Assembly: GCA_020859745.1 (NCBI GenBank)
Contig: JAJBVQ010000094.1
Span: forward strand, 1 to 5,851
Direction of reading: 5' to 3'
Source of the DNA: Rikenellaceae bacterium
Lineage (GTDB): Bacteria; Bacteroidota; Bacteroidia; Bacteroidales; Rikenellaceae
DNA: 5,851 bases
The position numbers and the translations under genes were made by a program. The notes below the pieces were generated by a model, which saw only the letters and a list, made by a program, of their open reading frames with translations, did not search any database and was not told where the DNA came from. The first letter of the stretch is position 1. Each line of letters starts with the position of its first letter. Of the stretch, positions 1 through 5,851 are shown piece after piece.

Positions 1-1440
1 TCCCTGAGCAGCCATATTGCGACCCAAATATACAGCAATTTTGCATTCGCACCAACAGCGGAGCAAAAAAAGTTGATCGACGCGCTGGCGGAATACCTTA
101 CGTCCGGGGACGAGAGCGCCGTTTTCCTGATCAATGGTTATGCGGGGACGGGGAAAACCACCGTGATCGGGGCGCTGGTGCGGACCCTGCGGCAGATGGA
201 ACTTCCCTGTGTGCTGATGGCCCCCACCGGGCGGGCCGCCAAGGTAATGAGCCGTTATGCCGGGGCCGAGGCCTATACGATCCACAAGACCATCTACCGG
301 GAACGGACTGCGGGGGGGGCCGAAGGCTCCAAATTCGACCTGAATTTCAACAAATCCCACGACACACTCTACCTGATCGACGAGGCCTCGATGCTGACGG
401 GGCGGGCGGCGTCCCTGAGCGGCGAAGGGGCGGCGTTCGGCACGGGAGACCTGATCGAAGACATGTTCGACTACATCCGCCTCGGGCGCAACAACAAAGT
501 GATTTTGGTGGGCGACCAGGCGCAGCTGCCGCCGGTGGGATACGACTATTCCCCGGCTTTGAGTCCGGAATACATGGCCAAATACGGCACGGTATGGAAT
601 TTCACCTTGTCGGAGGTGGTGCGCCAGCAGGGCGATTCCGGCATTCTCTACAATGCCACGGAGATACGGGGCATGATCGAGGCGGGATTCGCGGACATTC
701 CGCAGTTAAGCGTCGATTTCCCGGACGTGGTGCGGCTCGACGGCCGGGAACTGATCGACGAGATCGACTCCTGCTACGGGCGGTACGGACAGTCGGAAAC
801 GGCGATCATCACGCGCTCCAATAAGCGGGCGAACCACTACAACCAGGGCGTCAGGCGGACGATCCTGGACTACGACGAGGAGATCGGTTCGGGGGACATG
901 CTGATGGTCGTCAAGAACAATTACCACTACGTGGAACGCGACCCGAACGCAAAAATGGACTTCATCGCCAACGGGGACATCGCGCGGGTACACCGGATCT
1001 ATAAAACGCGGGAGAAATACGGTTTTCATTTCGCCTACGCGGAGCTGGAATTTCCGGATTATGACGATTACAGCTTGGAGTGCTGGCTGCTGCTGGACGT
1101 GCTGCACAGCGACGCGCCCTCCCTGAGCCGGGAGCAGCAGTCGCGCCTGTTTCTGTCCGTAGAACAGGATTATGCGGAGATCAAACAGAAAGGGAAACGC
1201 TACAAGGCGGTACTCGGGGATGAATTCTACTCCGCTTTGCAGGTGAAGTTCGCCTATGCGATCACGTGCCACAAGGCGCAGGGCGGGCAATGGTCGGCCA
1301 TCTTTCTGGACGTGATGCTGTTCGGCGACGAGTTAATGACGCTGGAACTGCTGCGGTGGCTCTACACGGCGGTGACGCGGGCCACGGAACGGCTCTATCT
1401 GGTCAACTACGACGAGCGTTTCTTTGTCGAAAACGAATGA
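1..1440 (+). CDS. RecD-like ATP-dependent DNA helicase (5' truncated by the window)
   Basis: Superfamily 1 helicase of the RecD/exodeoxyribonuclease V alpha type, expected to unwind DNA 5'-3' using ATP in the cytoplasm. The frame is open from base 1; 479 residues plus stop are visible. A TTG at 73 could be read as a start, but the 24 codons before it encode helicase-like sequence, including a Q-motif-like PTAEQ, so the true start lies upstream. Motifs, numbered from base 1: Walker A GYAGTGKTT at 46-54, Walker B LIDEAS at 125-130, motif III GDQAQLPPVG at 171-180, VVRQ near 206-209, motif V around AITCHKAQGGQW at 420-431, and motif VI YTAVTRATERLYLV at 455-468. The last two form the UvrD-like C-terminal domain. 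There is no RecB or RecC partner in view, so this is a stand-alone RecD-like protein and its exact repair role is unknown. It converges on rplS. Family assignment is secure; biological role is not. Confidence 0.93.
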   Translation, partial: SLSSHIATQIYSNFAFAPTAEQKKLIDALAEYLTSGDESAVFLINGYAGTGKTTVIGALVRTLRQMELPCVLMAPTGRAAKVMSRYAGAEAYTIHKTIYRERTAGGAEGSKFDLNFNKSHDTLYLIDEASMLTGRAASLSGEGAAFGTGDLIEDMFDYIRLGRNNKVILVGDQAQLPPVGYDYSPALSPEYMAKYGTVWNFTLSEVVRQQGDSGILYNATEIRGMIEAGFADIPQLSVDFPDVVRLDGRELIDEIDSCYGRYGQSETAIITRSNKRANHYNQGVRRTILDYDEEIGSGDMLMVVKNNYHYVERDPNAKMDFIANGDIARVHRIYKTREKYGFHFAYAELEFPDYDDYSLECWLLLDVLHSDAPSLSREQQSRLFLSVEQDYAEIKQKGKRYKAVLGDEFYSALQVKFAYAITCHKAQGGQWSAIFLDVMLFGDELMTLELLRWLYTAVTRATERLYLVNYDERFFVENE

Positions 1441-1462
1441 ACGCCCATTCCGGATGAACACT

Positions 1463-1502
1463 GAACAAAGAAGGCCTTGCATATCCGATATGCAAGGCCT
1501 TC
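1463..1502 (-). terminator. Rho-independent terminator of rplS
   Basis: A perfect 15-bp inverted repeat (1470-1484 with 1488-1502) encloses a CCG/CGG 3-nt loop. Read on the minus strand it lies 32 nt past the rplS stop codon and is followed by a T-rich tail, TTTGTTC (1469 down to 1463). On the plus strand the hairpin is followed by GAAAAG rather than a T-run. It therefore best fits termination of rplS, with at most weak activity for the helicase transcript arriving from the other side. Confidence 0.8.
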
Positions 1503-1534
1503 GAAAAGTATCCCTAAAGAGAAAAGGAAGCGCC

Positions 1535-1894
1535 TTATTTGGTCAGCTTTTTCTCTTTGATACGCGCTTTCTTACCGGTCAGGTCACGCAGGTAGAAGAT
1601 ACGTGCACGGCGCACCACCCCGACTTTGTTCAGCTCGATCTTGCTGATGGTCGGCGAGTTCACCGGGAAGATACGCTCCACGCCGATACCATCGGAGATC
1701 TTGCGGACGGTGAAGGTTTCGGTGGCTCCCGAGCCACGGCGCTGAAGCACCACGCCCCGGAAGTTCTGAAGGCGCTCTTTGTTACCTTCGCGGATCTTGA
1801 TGGTTACGGTGATGGTGTCACCTGCCTTGAATGCGGGGACTTCGGCGGTCTCCTGTTTGAAAGCCTCCTGGGCTACTGCGATCAGATTGTTCAT
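1535..1894 (-). CDS. rplS: 50S ribosomal protein L19 (bL19)
   Basis: Structural protein of the large ribosomal subunit, located near the 30S-50S interface. The protein is 119 residues, close to the roughly 115 of E. coli L19. Family landmarks run in order: PAFKAGDTITV near the N terminus, IREGNKERLQNFRGVV, a glycine-rich QRRGSGATETFTVRKIS stretch, GVGVER-like GIGVERIFP, NSPTISKIE, VGVVRRARIFYLRDLTGKKARI, and a lysine-rich tail. The ATG at 1892-1894 gives the expected N terminus. No Shine-Dalgarno precedes it, which is usual in Bacteroidota. The gene stands alone, without the rpsP-rimM-trmD neighbours seen in many bacteria. It has its own consensus promoter (2042-2073), a leader of about 140 nt, and a strong terminator 32 nt downstream, so it is probably monocistronic. 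Confidence 0.97.
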   Translation of the reverse strand: MNNLIAVAQEAFKQETAEVPAFKAGDTITVTIKIREGNKERLQNFRGVVLQRRGSGATETFTVRKISDGIGVERIFPVNSPTISKIELNKVGVVRRARIFYLRDLTGKKARIKEKKLTK

Positions 1895-2036
1895 TGTTGG
1901 AACCGAATCTAAAAGGGGTTAACGTGCGGAATGTTACGGTTTCCGTCGGGTGCCGGGTTTTTCCGTTTCCGGAAAGCAAACGGGGACACTGCCCCATTAT
2001 CTTCCGCGCCCTCCATAAGAGATTCCTGCACAAAAG
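1895..2036 (-). promoter_or_regulatory. Structured 5' leader of rplS
   Basis: The promoter position implies an untranslated leader of about 140 nt. Read as RNA it holds several local hairpins. One has a 6-bp stem UUUCCG/CGGAAA closed by a GAAA tetraloop (plus-strand 1960-1975). Another is GGGG/CCCC with a 6-nt loop (1982-1995). A third is small, ACGG/CCGU with an AAA loop (1936-1946). Ribosomal-protein leaders often bind their own product to limit translation, so this is a candidate autoregulatory leader. That function is inferred from length and structure alone. Confidence 0.45.
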
Positions 2037-2041
2037 CGACG

Positions 2042-2073
2042 CAAAAGTAACGATTAATTCACAACGGGCAAAA
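2042..2073 (-). promoter_or_regulatory. Bacteroidota-type promoter of rplS
   Basis: On the minus strand, TTTTG (2073 to 2069) is followed by a 19-nt spacer and then TACTTTTG (2049 to 2042). The latter is an exact match to the TAnnTTTG -7 element of the Bacteroidota primary sigma factor, and the spacing is right for the -33 TTTG element. Transcription should start near 2036. Confidence 0.82.
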
Positions 2074-2082
2074 TATTTTGGG

Positions 2083-2090
2083 TAAATTTG
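2083..2090 (+). promoter_or_regulatory. -7 element of the surE promoter
   Basis: TAAATTTG matches TAnnTTTG exactly and would place the transcript start near 2096, about 24 nt before the surE ATG. The -33 region, around 2058-2062, is only a weak TTC-like match. Because an in-frame TTG at 2078 lies upstream of this predicted start point, the promoter supports ATG 2120 as the real start. Confidence 0.65.
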
Positions 2091-2119
2091 TGTTTCCAAA
2101 TACCAAAGACCTGAACAGC

Positions 2120-2908
2120 ATGACAGCATCCGGAAGACCCCTCATATTCGTGACCAACGACGACGGCGTACAGGCCGCAGGCATTGCCGCCCTGATCAAA
2201 CTGGCAACCGAATTCGGCGATGTGGTGGCCGTGGCCCCGAACGAGAGCTACTCCGGGATGTCCCACTCCATCACCATGCACCGCCCGCTGTTCGTCAGCG
2301 CCGTGACCTGCGAGCCGGGACTCGAAGTCTATTCCTGCACGGGCACACCGGTGGACTGCGTCAAGATCGGGTTCGACGAAATATTCAAAGACCGCATTCC
2401 GGACCTCGTCCTCTCGGGCATCAACCACGGCTCCAACGCCAATATCAGCGTGATCTACTCCGGGACCATGGGGGCGGCGACCGAGGCGGCGCTCTACGGC
2501 ATTCCGTCGATCGGCTTTTCGCTGACCGACCATTCGCCCGCGGCCGATTTCACCGCTTCGGTGCATTATGCGCGGGAGATCATCGCACAAGTGCTTGCCA
2601 TGCCCGCGGAACGGCTGGCGGGGCTTTGCCTCAACGTCAATATTCCCGACATTCCGCTGGCGGAGATAAAAGGGATCAAAGTCTGCCGCCAAACCAAAGG
2701 GAACTGGCGCGAGGATTTCGTCCACCGCACCGATCCGCACAACCGCGACTACTACTGGATGTCAGGCAAATTCTACAATTTCGAACACGAAGCCGAGGAT
2801 AGCGACGAGTGGGCGCTGACGCACGGCTACGTAGCGGTAGTTCCGGTACAGATGGATCTGACCGACTACTCCCGGATAGAAACGCTGCGCGAGCACATAG
2901 GCCGCTGA
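2120..2908 (+). CDS. surE: 5'/3'-nucleotidase SurE
   Basis: Metal-dependent phosphatase that removes phosphate from nucleoside monophosphates; family members are linked to stress and stationary-phase survival and act in the cytoplasm. The protein is 262 residues, normal for SurE. It contains VTNDDG with the metal-binding aspartates D14 and D15, the APNESYSGMSHS loop whose S45 matches the metal-ligand serine, SCTGTPVDCVKIG at 72-84, DLVLSGINHGSN with ligand N102, and YSGTMGAATEAA following it. All expected active-site residues are present. The start is the ATG at 2120, which puts TNDDG about 12 residues in, as is typical; an extension from TTG 2078 would begin before the predicted transcript start. 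It is transcribed divergently from rplS and ends 6 nt from the oppositely oriented TlpA-like gene, with no terminator between them. Confidence 0.96.
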   Translation: MTASGRPLIFVTNDDGVQAAGIAALIKLATEFGDVVAVAPNESYSGMSHSITMHRPLFVSAVTCEPGLEVYSCTGTPVDCVKIGFDEIFKDRIPDLVLSGINHGSNANISVIYSGTMGAATEAALYGIPSIGFSLTDHSPAADFTASVHYAREIIAQVLAMPAERLAGLCLNVNIPDIPLAEIKGIKVCRQTKGNWREDFVHRTDPHNRDYYWMSGKFYNFEHEAEDSDEWALTHGYVAVVPVQMDLTDYSRIETLREHIGR

Positions 2909-2914
2909 TTTTTA

Positions 2915-4120
2915 CTACTCGGCCGTGCCGAAAAGCGAATCCAGATACTGGTAAAACTCTTCGCTTTCGCCTTCGAAACGCTTGACGATCACTCCCGCCG
3001 GGTCGATCACGATCTTGGTCGGGAAAGCCTGTATGCCGTATTGGGTCTGCACGCTCCGGTCGTTTCCGGCCCAGACCCCGATCCAGGGCATTCGGTGTTT
3101 TTCGAGGCCCTTGCGCCACGTCTGTTCCGGCTCGTTGCAGTCGATGCCGACGAACTCGACCCGGTCTTTGTATTTCGCGTAGTACTCCTTCATCTGCGGA
3201 ATCCCCTTCACACACCAGCCGCACCACATGCCCCAGAAGTCCAACACGGTGTATTTGCCCCGGTTGTATAAAGACGAAAGTTTCAAAGGGTTACCCTGCA
3301 CGTCGGACAGCGTGAAGTCCGGCGCAGGCAACTCTTTTCCGGCATTCATCCGCTCGCGGGCCCTGGCATTGTCCCGGTATTCATTATACGAAGCCATACG
3401 GCTGTCCAACAGCGGTTTGAGACGTCCGTCCCGAACGTTCTCTCCGAGCATATTATACAGCGAATCGAGTTCGTCAGACGGGGATTGCAACAGATAGAGC
3501 CCGGCCAATTCCTGATTCGGGTTCTTTTCGAGCCAAGCCTGCTCCCACGCCCGCTGGGCATTTCGCCAACGCCTCGACCTGTCGAACGCCGCCCGGATCG
3601 TATCCTCGGAAGCACTGGTCGCAAATATGATCTCAGCCTCCCTATCAGCCTTATACTCTTTGAATCGAAACTCCGCAAATTCTCCCTGTTCCACCAATCG
3701 TTTTTGCTCGTACAACGGAGCGTTCGAGCGCCAGACCAGCATCGAGTCGTTCAACTCGCCCGTGACCCGAATACGCTCACCGGGAAAGAGGTAAAAACGG
3801 CAGACTTTGATATTCGGCACCCATCCCCCGCGCTGTCTTTTCCTTCCGATTGGCTCCGCAGCCTTCGACGGATAGAAAAGCACCTCGTAAACCGAATCGG
3901 TTTGCGGCACATCCAGCGAAAATCGTCCGTCAAGCATCGGCAATGTTTTCATATCCCGGTCATCGGGCATGGGCCCACCGACGGCATAATAGATCGCCAC
4001 CACGCTGTCCCCGGCATTTTTCAACTCCACTTCGACGCGTTCCGCGTTTTTCCCTGCCGCCACAGCTTCGCCGCAAGCGCACAAGGCCAATGCCGAACAA
4101 ATAAGGCTTCGTACAATCAT
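2915..4120 (-). CDS. Secreted TlpA-family thiol-disulfide oxidoreductase with intact CxxC
   Basis: Envelope thioredoxin-like protein of 401 residues, expected to reduce or exchange disulfides in exported proteins. The N terminus is a signal peptide: R4, a hydrophobic stretch at about 5-16, and a likely signal peptidase I site near AVAA at 19-22. Cysteines 14 and 16 make a poor lipobox, so lipidation is possible but not favoured. Residues about 25-130 form a beta-rich domain including YLFPGERIRVTGEL, resembling the DUF4369-type domain common in Bacteroidota TlpA proteins. A charged helical linker follows. The C-terminal AhpC/TSA-TlpA domain (about 262-401) has LDFWGMWCGWC with active cysteines C300 and C303, and the cis-proline in AFPTKIVID at P367. 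The frame stays open upstream to 4333 inside the neighbour; ATG 4120 is chosen because it yields a clean signal peptide. It lies 100 nt downstream of the related gene 4221-5399, probably in one operon. Substrates are unknown. Confidence 0.9.
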   Translation of the reverse strand: MIVRSLICSALALCACGEAVAAGKNAERVEVELKNAGDSVVAIYYAVGGPMPDDRDMKTLPMLDGRFSLDVPQTDSVYEVLFYPSKAAEPIGRKRQRGGWVPNIKVCRFYLFPGERIRVTGELNDSMLVWRSNAPLYEQKRLVEQGEFAEFRFKEYKADREAEIIFATSASEDTIRAAFDRSRRWRNAQRAWEQAWLEKNPNQELAGLYLLQSPSDELDSLYNMLGENVRDGRLKPLLDSRMASYNEYRDNARARERMNAGKELPAPDFTLSDVQGNPLKLSSLYNRGKYTVLDFWGMWCGWCVKGIPQMKEYYAKYKDRVEFVGIDCNEPEQTWRKGLEKHRMPWIGVWAGNDRSVQTQYGIQAFPTKIVIDPAGVIVKRFEGESEEFYQYLDSLFGTAE

Positions 4121-4220
4121 TTCAAAGTTAAGATTTAGGTGAAACATCAGGAATAAGACGTATCGAAGGCCTGAATCGGATGTGCGTCGACAATTTTTAC
4201 CGTCTTTCTGAAATCTCACC

Positions 4221-5399
4221 TCATCTTTCAATTCCCAATAGCGCATCCAACGCCCGATAGAGCGATTCCGACACTCCATGCCCTGTAGCGCTACTATAGC
4301 GGAACCACTGCACCCAACGCCCCTGCGGGTCAATCAAAACCCGATTCCCAATCTCTCCGCATTCGGAATACAAACCAAGCACCTGACTACCCGCTTTAGC
4401 CCCACCCCACATCACAGGCCAAGGCACAGCTTTCCTCCCGACAGCCTGTTCCGCTTCTTCCCGACTACCGGCCGTCGTCACCCCGATAATTTCCAGCCGA
4501 TCCGCATATTTCCAGTAATACTCTTTCAAATAAGGCAAATCCGGTTCGCTCCACTCACCGGGTAACCAGAAATCCAGTAAAATGTATTTGCCCTGTCCGA
4601 ACAGTGACGAAAGCCGCAATGAATCTCCCGACAATACCGGCAACGTAAAATCCCGGGCCGCCACAATCGGCCTCAGCGTTCCGTCATCGCCTCTACCGAA
4701 ATCCCCGAAAAGATACTTCGTTTTCACCGGCAGCCAGGCCAGCGATCCATACCTTCCTTCCCGCAGCGACATCGGCAAGCTGGAATAATAAAATGCCAGA
4801 CTGTCGTTATTCTGCAATTCGACAGACAACATCAGAGACAGTTCGTCGTTCGGATGCCGGCGGATATAGAGTTGTTTCAGGCTGTCCTCCTGCATTTCAT
4901 TCCGGGCCGTTTTCAACAGAGGCAAATAATCAAGCCATTTTTCAAACATCGGCGATCCCTGAATCTCCCGAAATTCGACCCGATTCGAATCCGTGACCTT
5001 CGCTTGCACCGCGAGCCGTTCGCCCGGCATATTCATCAGCCGGCAGTGCCACCCACTATTGTATAGACTGTCCGGCAACGATAACGACACCTCCCAGAAC
5101 CAAATTTGGCCATCGTCCGGAAAATCCAGCTCTCCGATCAGCACCAACACATCATGGACCACCCCTCCGTCCGGCAGGAAAGAATATGCCGTCATCTGTT
5201 CAAAGGCCACCTTCCCCTTCCTTCTTTCGCAGCCATTCCAAGCCCATGCCTCATACGACAACGAATCGCCCGAGCTCGGCCTTCCCTTTGCCCGACTGAC
5301 ATCAATCCGGAAACTGACCCGCGGTGTCTCCTCGGAGAAAGCCAGACCGACAGGACAGAGCGCACATAACAGCAACAGAAGAATTCCCCGTTTCATCAT
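4221..5399 (-). CDS. Secreted TlpA-like protein with a degenerate, CxxC-less thioredoxin domain
   Basis: The protein is 392 residues with a clear signal peptide: K3 R4, a leucine-rich core at 6-20, and probable cleavage around AFSEE at 20-24. Residues about 28-145 form a beta-rich domain with NMPGERLAVQAKV, the counterpart of the FPGERIRVTGEL strand in gene 2915-4120. A helical linker with RRHPNDELSLML follows. The thioredoxin-like domain (about 248-392) keeps DFTLPVLSGDSLRLSSLF, GKYILLDFW, YLKEYYWKYADRLEIIGV, VPWPVMW and VLIDPQGRWVQWF. Where the neighbour has GMWCGWCVKGIP, this protein has LPGEWSEPDLP (279-289): one residue shorter and without cysteine. The cis-proline motif is also replaced, by GEIGN at 348-352. 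Mature cysteines are only C57, C119 and C347. It therefore should not act as a CxxC oxidoreductase. The frame is intact over its full length, so this is not an obvious pseudogene. It is the first gene of the likely two-gene operon. Its role is unknown. Confidence 0.85.
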   Translation of the reverse strand: MMKRGILLLLLCALCPVGLAFSEETPRVSFRIDVSRAKGRPSSGDSLSYEAWAWNGCERRKGKVAFEQMTAYSFLPDGGVVHDVLVLIGELDFPDDGQIWFWEVSLSLPDSLYNSGWHCRLMNMPGERLAVQAKVTDSNRVEFREIQGSPMFEKWLDYLPLLKTARNEMQEDSLKQLYIRRHPNDELSLMLSVELQNNDSLAFYYSSLPMSLREGRYGSLAWLPVKTKYLFGDFGRGDDGTLRPIVAARDFTLPVLSGDSLRLSSLFGQGKYILLDFWLPGEWSEPDLPYLKEYYWKYADRLEIIGVTTAGSREEAEQAVGRKAVPWPVMWGGAKAGSQVLGLYSECGEIGNRVLIDPQGRWVQWFRYSSATGHGVSESLYRALDALLGIER

Positions 5400-5439
5400 T
5401 TCGAGATTTTAGCTGGTTAAAATTACATATTTTAATCCG

Positions 5440-5447
5440 TACCTTTG
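5440..5447 (+). promoter_or_regulatory. -7 element of the thioesterase promoter
   Basis: TACCTTTG matches the Bacteroidota TAnnTTTG element exactly. It sits in the 80-nt AT-rich gap between the divergent genes. The -33 position, near 5417-5420, reads TTAA and is a weak match. The predicted transcript start, near 5453, lies past the in-frame ATG at 5450, which favours the later ATG at 5480. Confidence 0.6.
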
Positions 5448-5479
5448 TTATGTTTAAGAACAAGATCAACCGTTTCCGA

Positions 5480-5851
5480 ATGATTACACACGACACGCCA
5501 TTCCGCGTCCCTTACGGGGACGTGGACCGCATGGGCTTCTTTTACCACTCGCATTACGTGGAACTTTTCGACATGGGACGCACCGAGCTGATGCGCCACA
5601 TCGGGCTGCCCAACGCCGAGATCGAAGCGGCAGGGGTGATGCTGCCCGTGCTGAAAGTAGAGGTCAACTACAAGAACCCGGCCTACTACGACGACCTGCT
5701 GACCATACGGACGACCCTGCGCGAGATGCCGGGCGTGAGAATCAAATTCGACTACGAAGTTTTCCGCGAAAACGGCGAACGGATCACCACGGGCGCTGTG
5801 ACGCTGGCCTTTATGCACGCCGACACCAAGACGGCCTGCCGCCCGCCGCGG
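5480..5851 (+). CDS. Acyl-CoA thioesterase, YbgC/FadM hot-dog family (3' truncated by the window)
   Basis: Predicted cytoplasmic hydrolase of acyl-CoA or related thioesters. The 124 codons visible run off the window end with no stop; family members are usually about 130-150 residues, so little is missing. The N terminus shows the family signature: RVPYGDVDRMGFFYHSHYVELFDMGRTELMR, given here only to identify D16 as the catalytic aspartate of the VDRMG segment, with H23 and Y26 nearby. Further on come LPVLKVEVNYKNPAYYDDLL, the conserved strand before the substrate tunnel, and TGAVTLAFMHADT near the end. An in-frame ATG at 5450 would add ten basic residues (MFKNKINRFR), but it precedes the predicted transcript start, so ATG 5480 is preferred. 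It is divergent from the TlpA-like pair. The substrate cannot be told from sequence. Confidence 0.9.
   Translation, partial: MITHDTPFRVPYGDVDRMGFFYHSHYVELFDMGRTELMRHIGLPNAEIEAAGVMLPVLKVEVNYKNPAYYDDLLTIRTTLREMPGVRIKFDYEVFRENGERITTGAVTLAFMHADTKTACRPPR

Noticed and set aside
73..75. TTG at 73 as the start of the helicase gene
   Set aside because: The same frame is open to base 1 and encodes plausible helicase N-terminal sequence with a PTAEQ Q-motif, so the gene begins before the window.
385..495. Glycine-rich segment between Walker B and motif III of the helicase as an unusual insertion
   Set aside because: A similar segment is, as I recall, normal in Bacteroidota stand-alone RecD-like helicases, and the frame and motif order are intact.
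1470..1502. The 15-bp palindrome as a mobile-element end or recombination site
   Set aside because: Its position just past rplS with a T-rich tail on that strand is explained by transcription termination, and no second copy is seen in the window.
4123..4130. TAACTTTG on the minus strand, an exact TAnnTTTG match just before the intact TlpA-like ATG
   Set aside because: It ends 2 nt before the ATG, so the transcript would start inside or after the start codon, and there is no good -33 element. More likely chance; the gene is probably read from the upstream gene's promoter.
4121..4333. A 71-residue N-terminal extension of the intact TlpA-like gene overlapping its upstream neighbour
   Set aside because: The extension lies in another frame of the neighbour's coding sequence and intergenic gap, lacks recognisable features, and would bury the signal peptide that begins at ATG 4120.
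5418..5425. TAATTTTA on the minus strand as a promoter for the TlpA-like pair
   Set aside because: It misses the final G of TAnnTTTG and has no TTTG at the -33 distance. The operon's promoter probably lies in this gap, but I cannot place it.
5432..5818. Minus-strand open frame of 128 codons opposite the thioesterase
   Set aside because: It is a mirror of the strongly conserved plus-strand thioesterase frame, with composition typical of an antisense shadow and no recognisable domain.

Overview
The window reads as Bacteroidota chromosome, most likely order Bacteroidales. Three things point there. Promoters match the Bacteroidota consensus TAnnTTTG at -7, with TTTG at about -33. No gene start carries a clear Shine-Dalgarno. 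The products are typical of the group: a stand-alone RecD-like helicase, large periplasmic TlpA-type thioredoxins with an extra N-terminal domain, and a YbgC-type thioesterase. The fairly high GC content would fit a genus such as Alistipes, but that is only a guess. No rRNA, tRNA, CRISPR array, insertion sequence or phage gene is visible.

Layout, left to right. (1) 1-1440, +: the 3' part of a RecD-like ATP-dependent DNA helicase whose start lies before the window. (2) 1463-1502: a strong hairpin that ends the convergent rplS transcript. (3) 1535-1894, -: rplS (ribosomal protein L19), with a leader of about 140 nt. (4) About 2042-2090: two divergent promoters packed together, one for rplS and one for surE. 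(5) 2120-2908, +: surE, a nucleotidase. (6) 2915-4120, -: a secreted TlpA-family thioredoxin with an intact CxxC motif, only 6 nt from the convergent surE. (7) 4221-5399, -: a second, related secreted protein whose thioredoxin domain has lost both CxxC and the cis-proline. (8) 5480 to the end, +: a hot-dog acyl-CoA thioesterase cut by the window edge, divergent from the pair.

The helicase, rplS, surE and thioesterase are ordinary housekeeping genes. The two minus-strand TlpA-like genes form the accessory part. They probably share an operon, with the redox-dead member first and the intact member second. Each has a signal peptide, so they act in the cell envelope. The intact one should reduce or exchange disulfides. 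The dead one keeps the fold but cannot do CxxC chemistry, so it may be a binding, scaffold or regulatory partner. This pair is the most unusual thing in the window. I see no clearly new multi-gene system.
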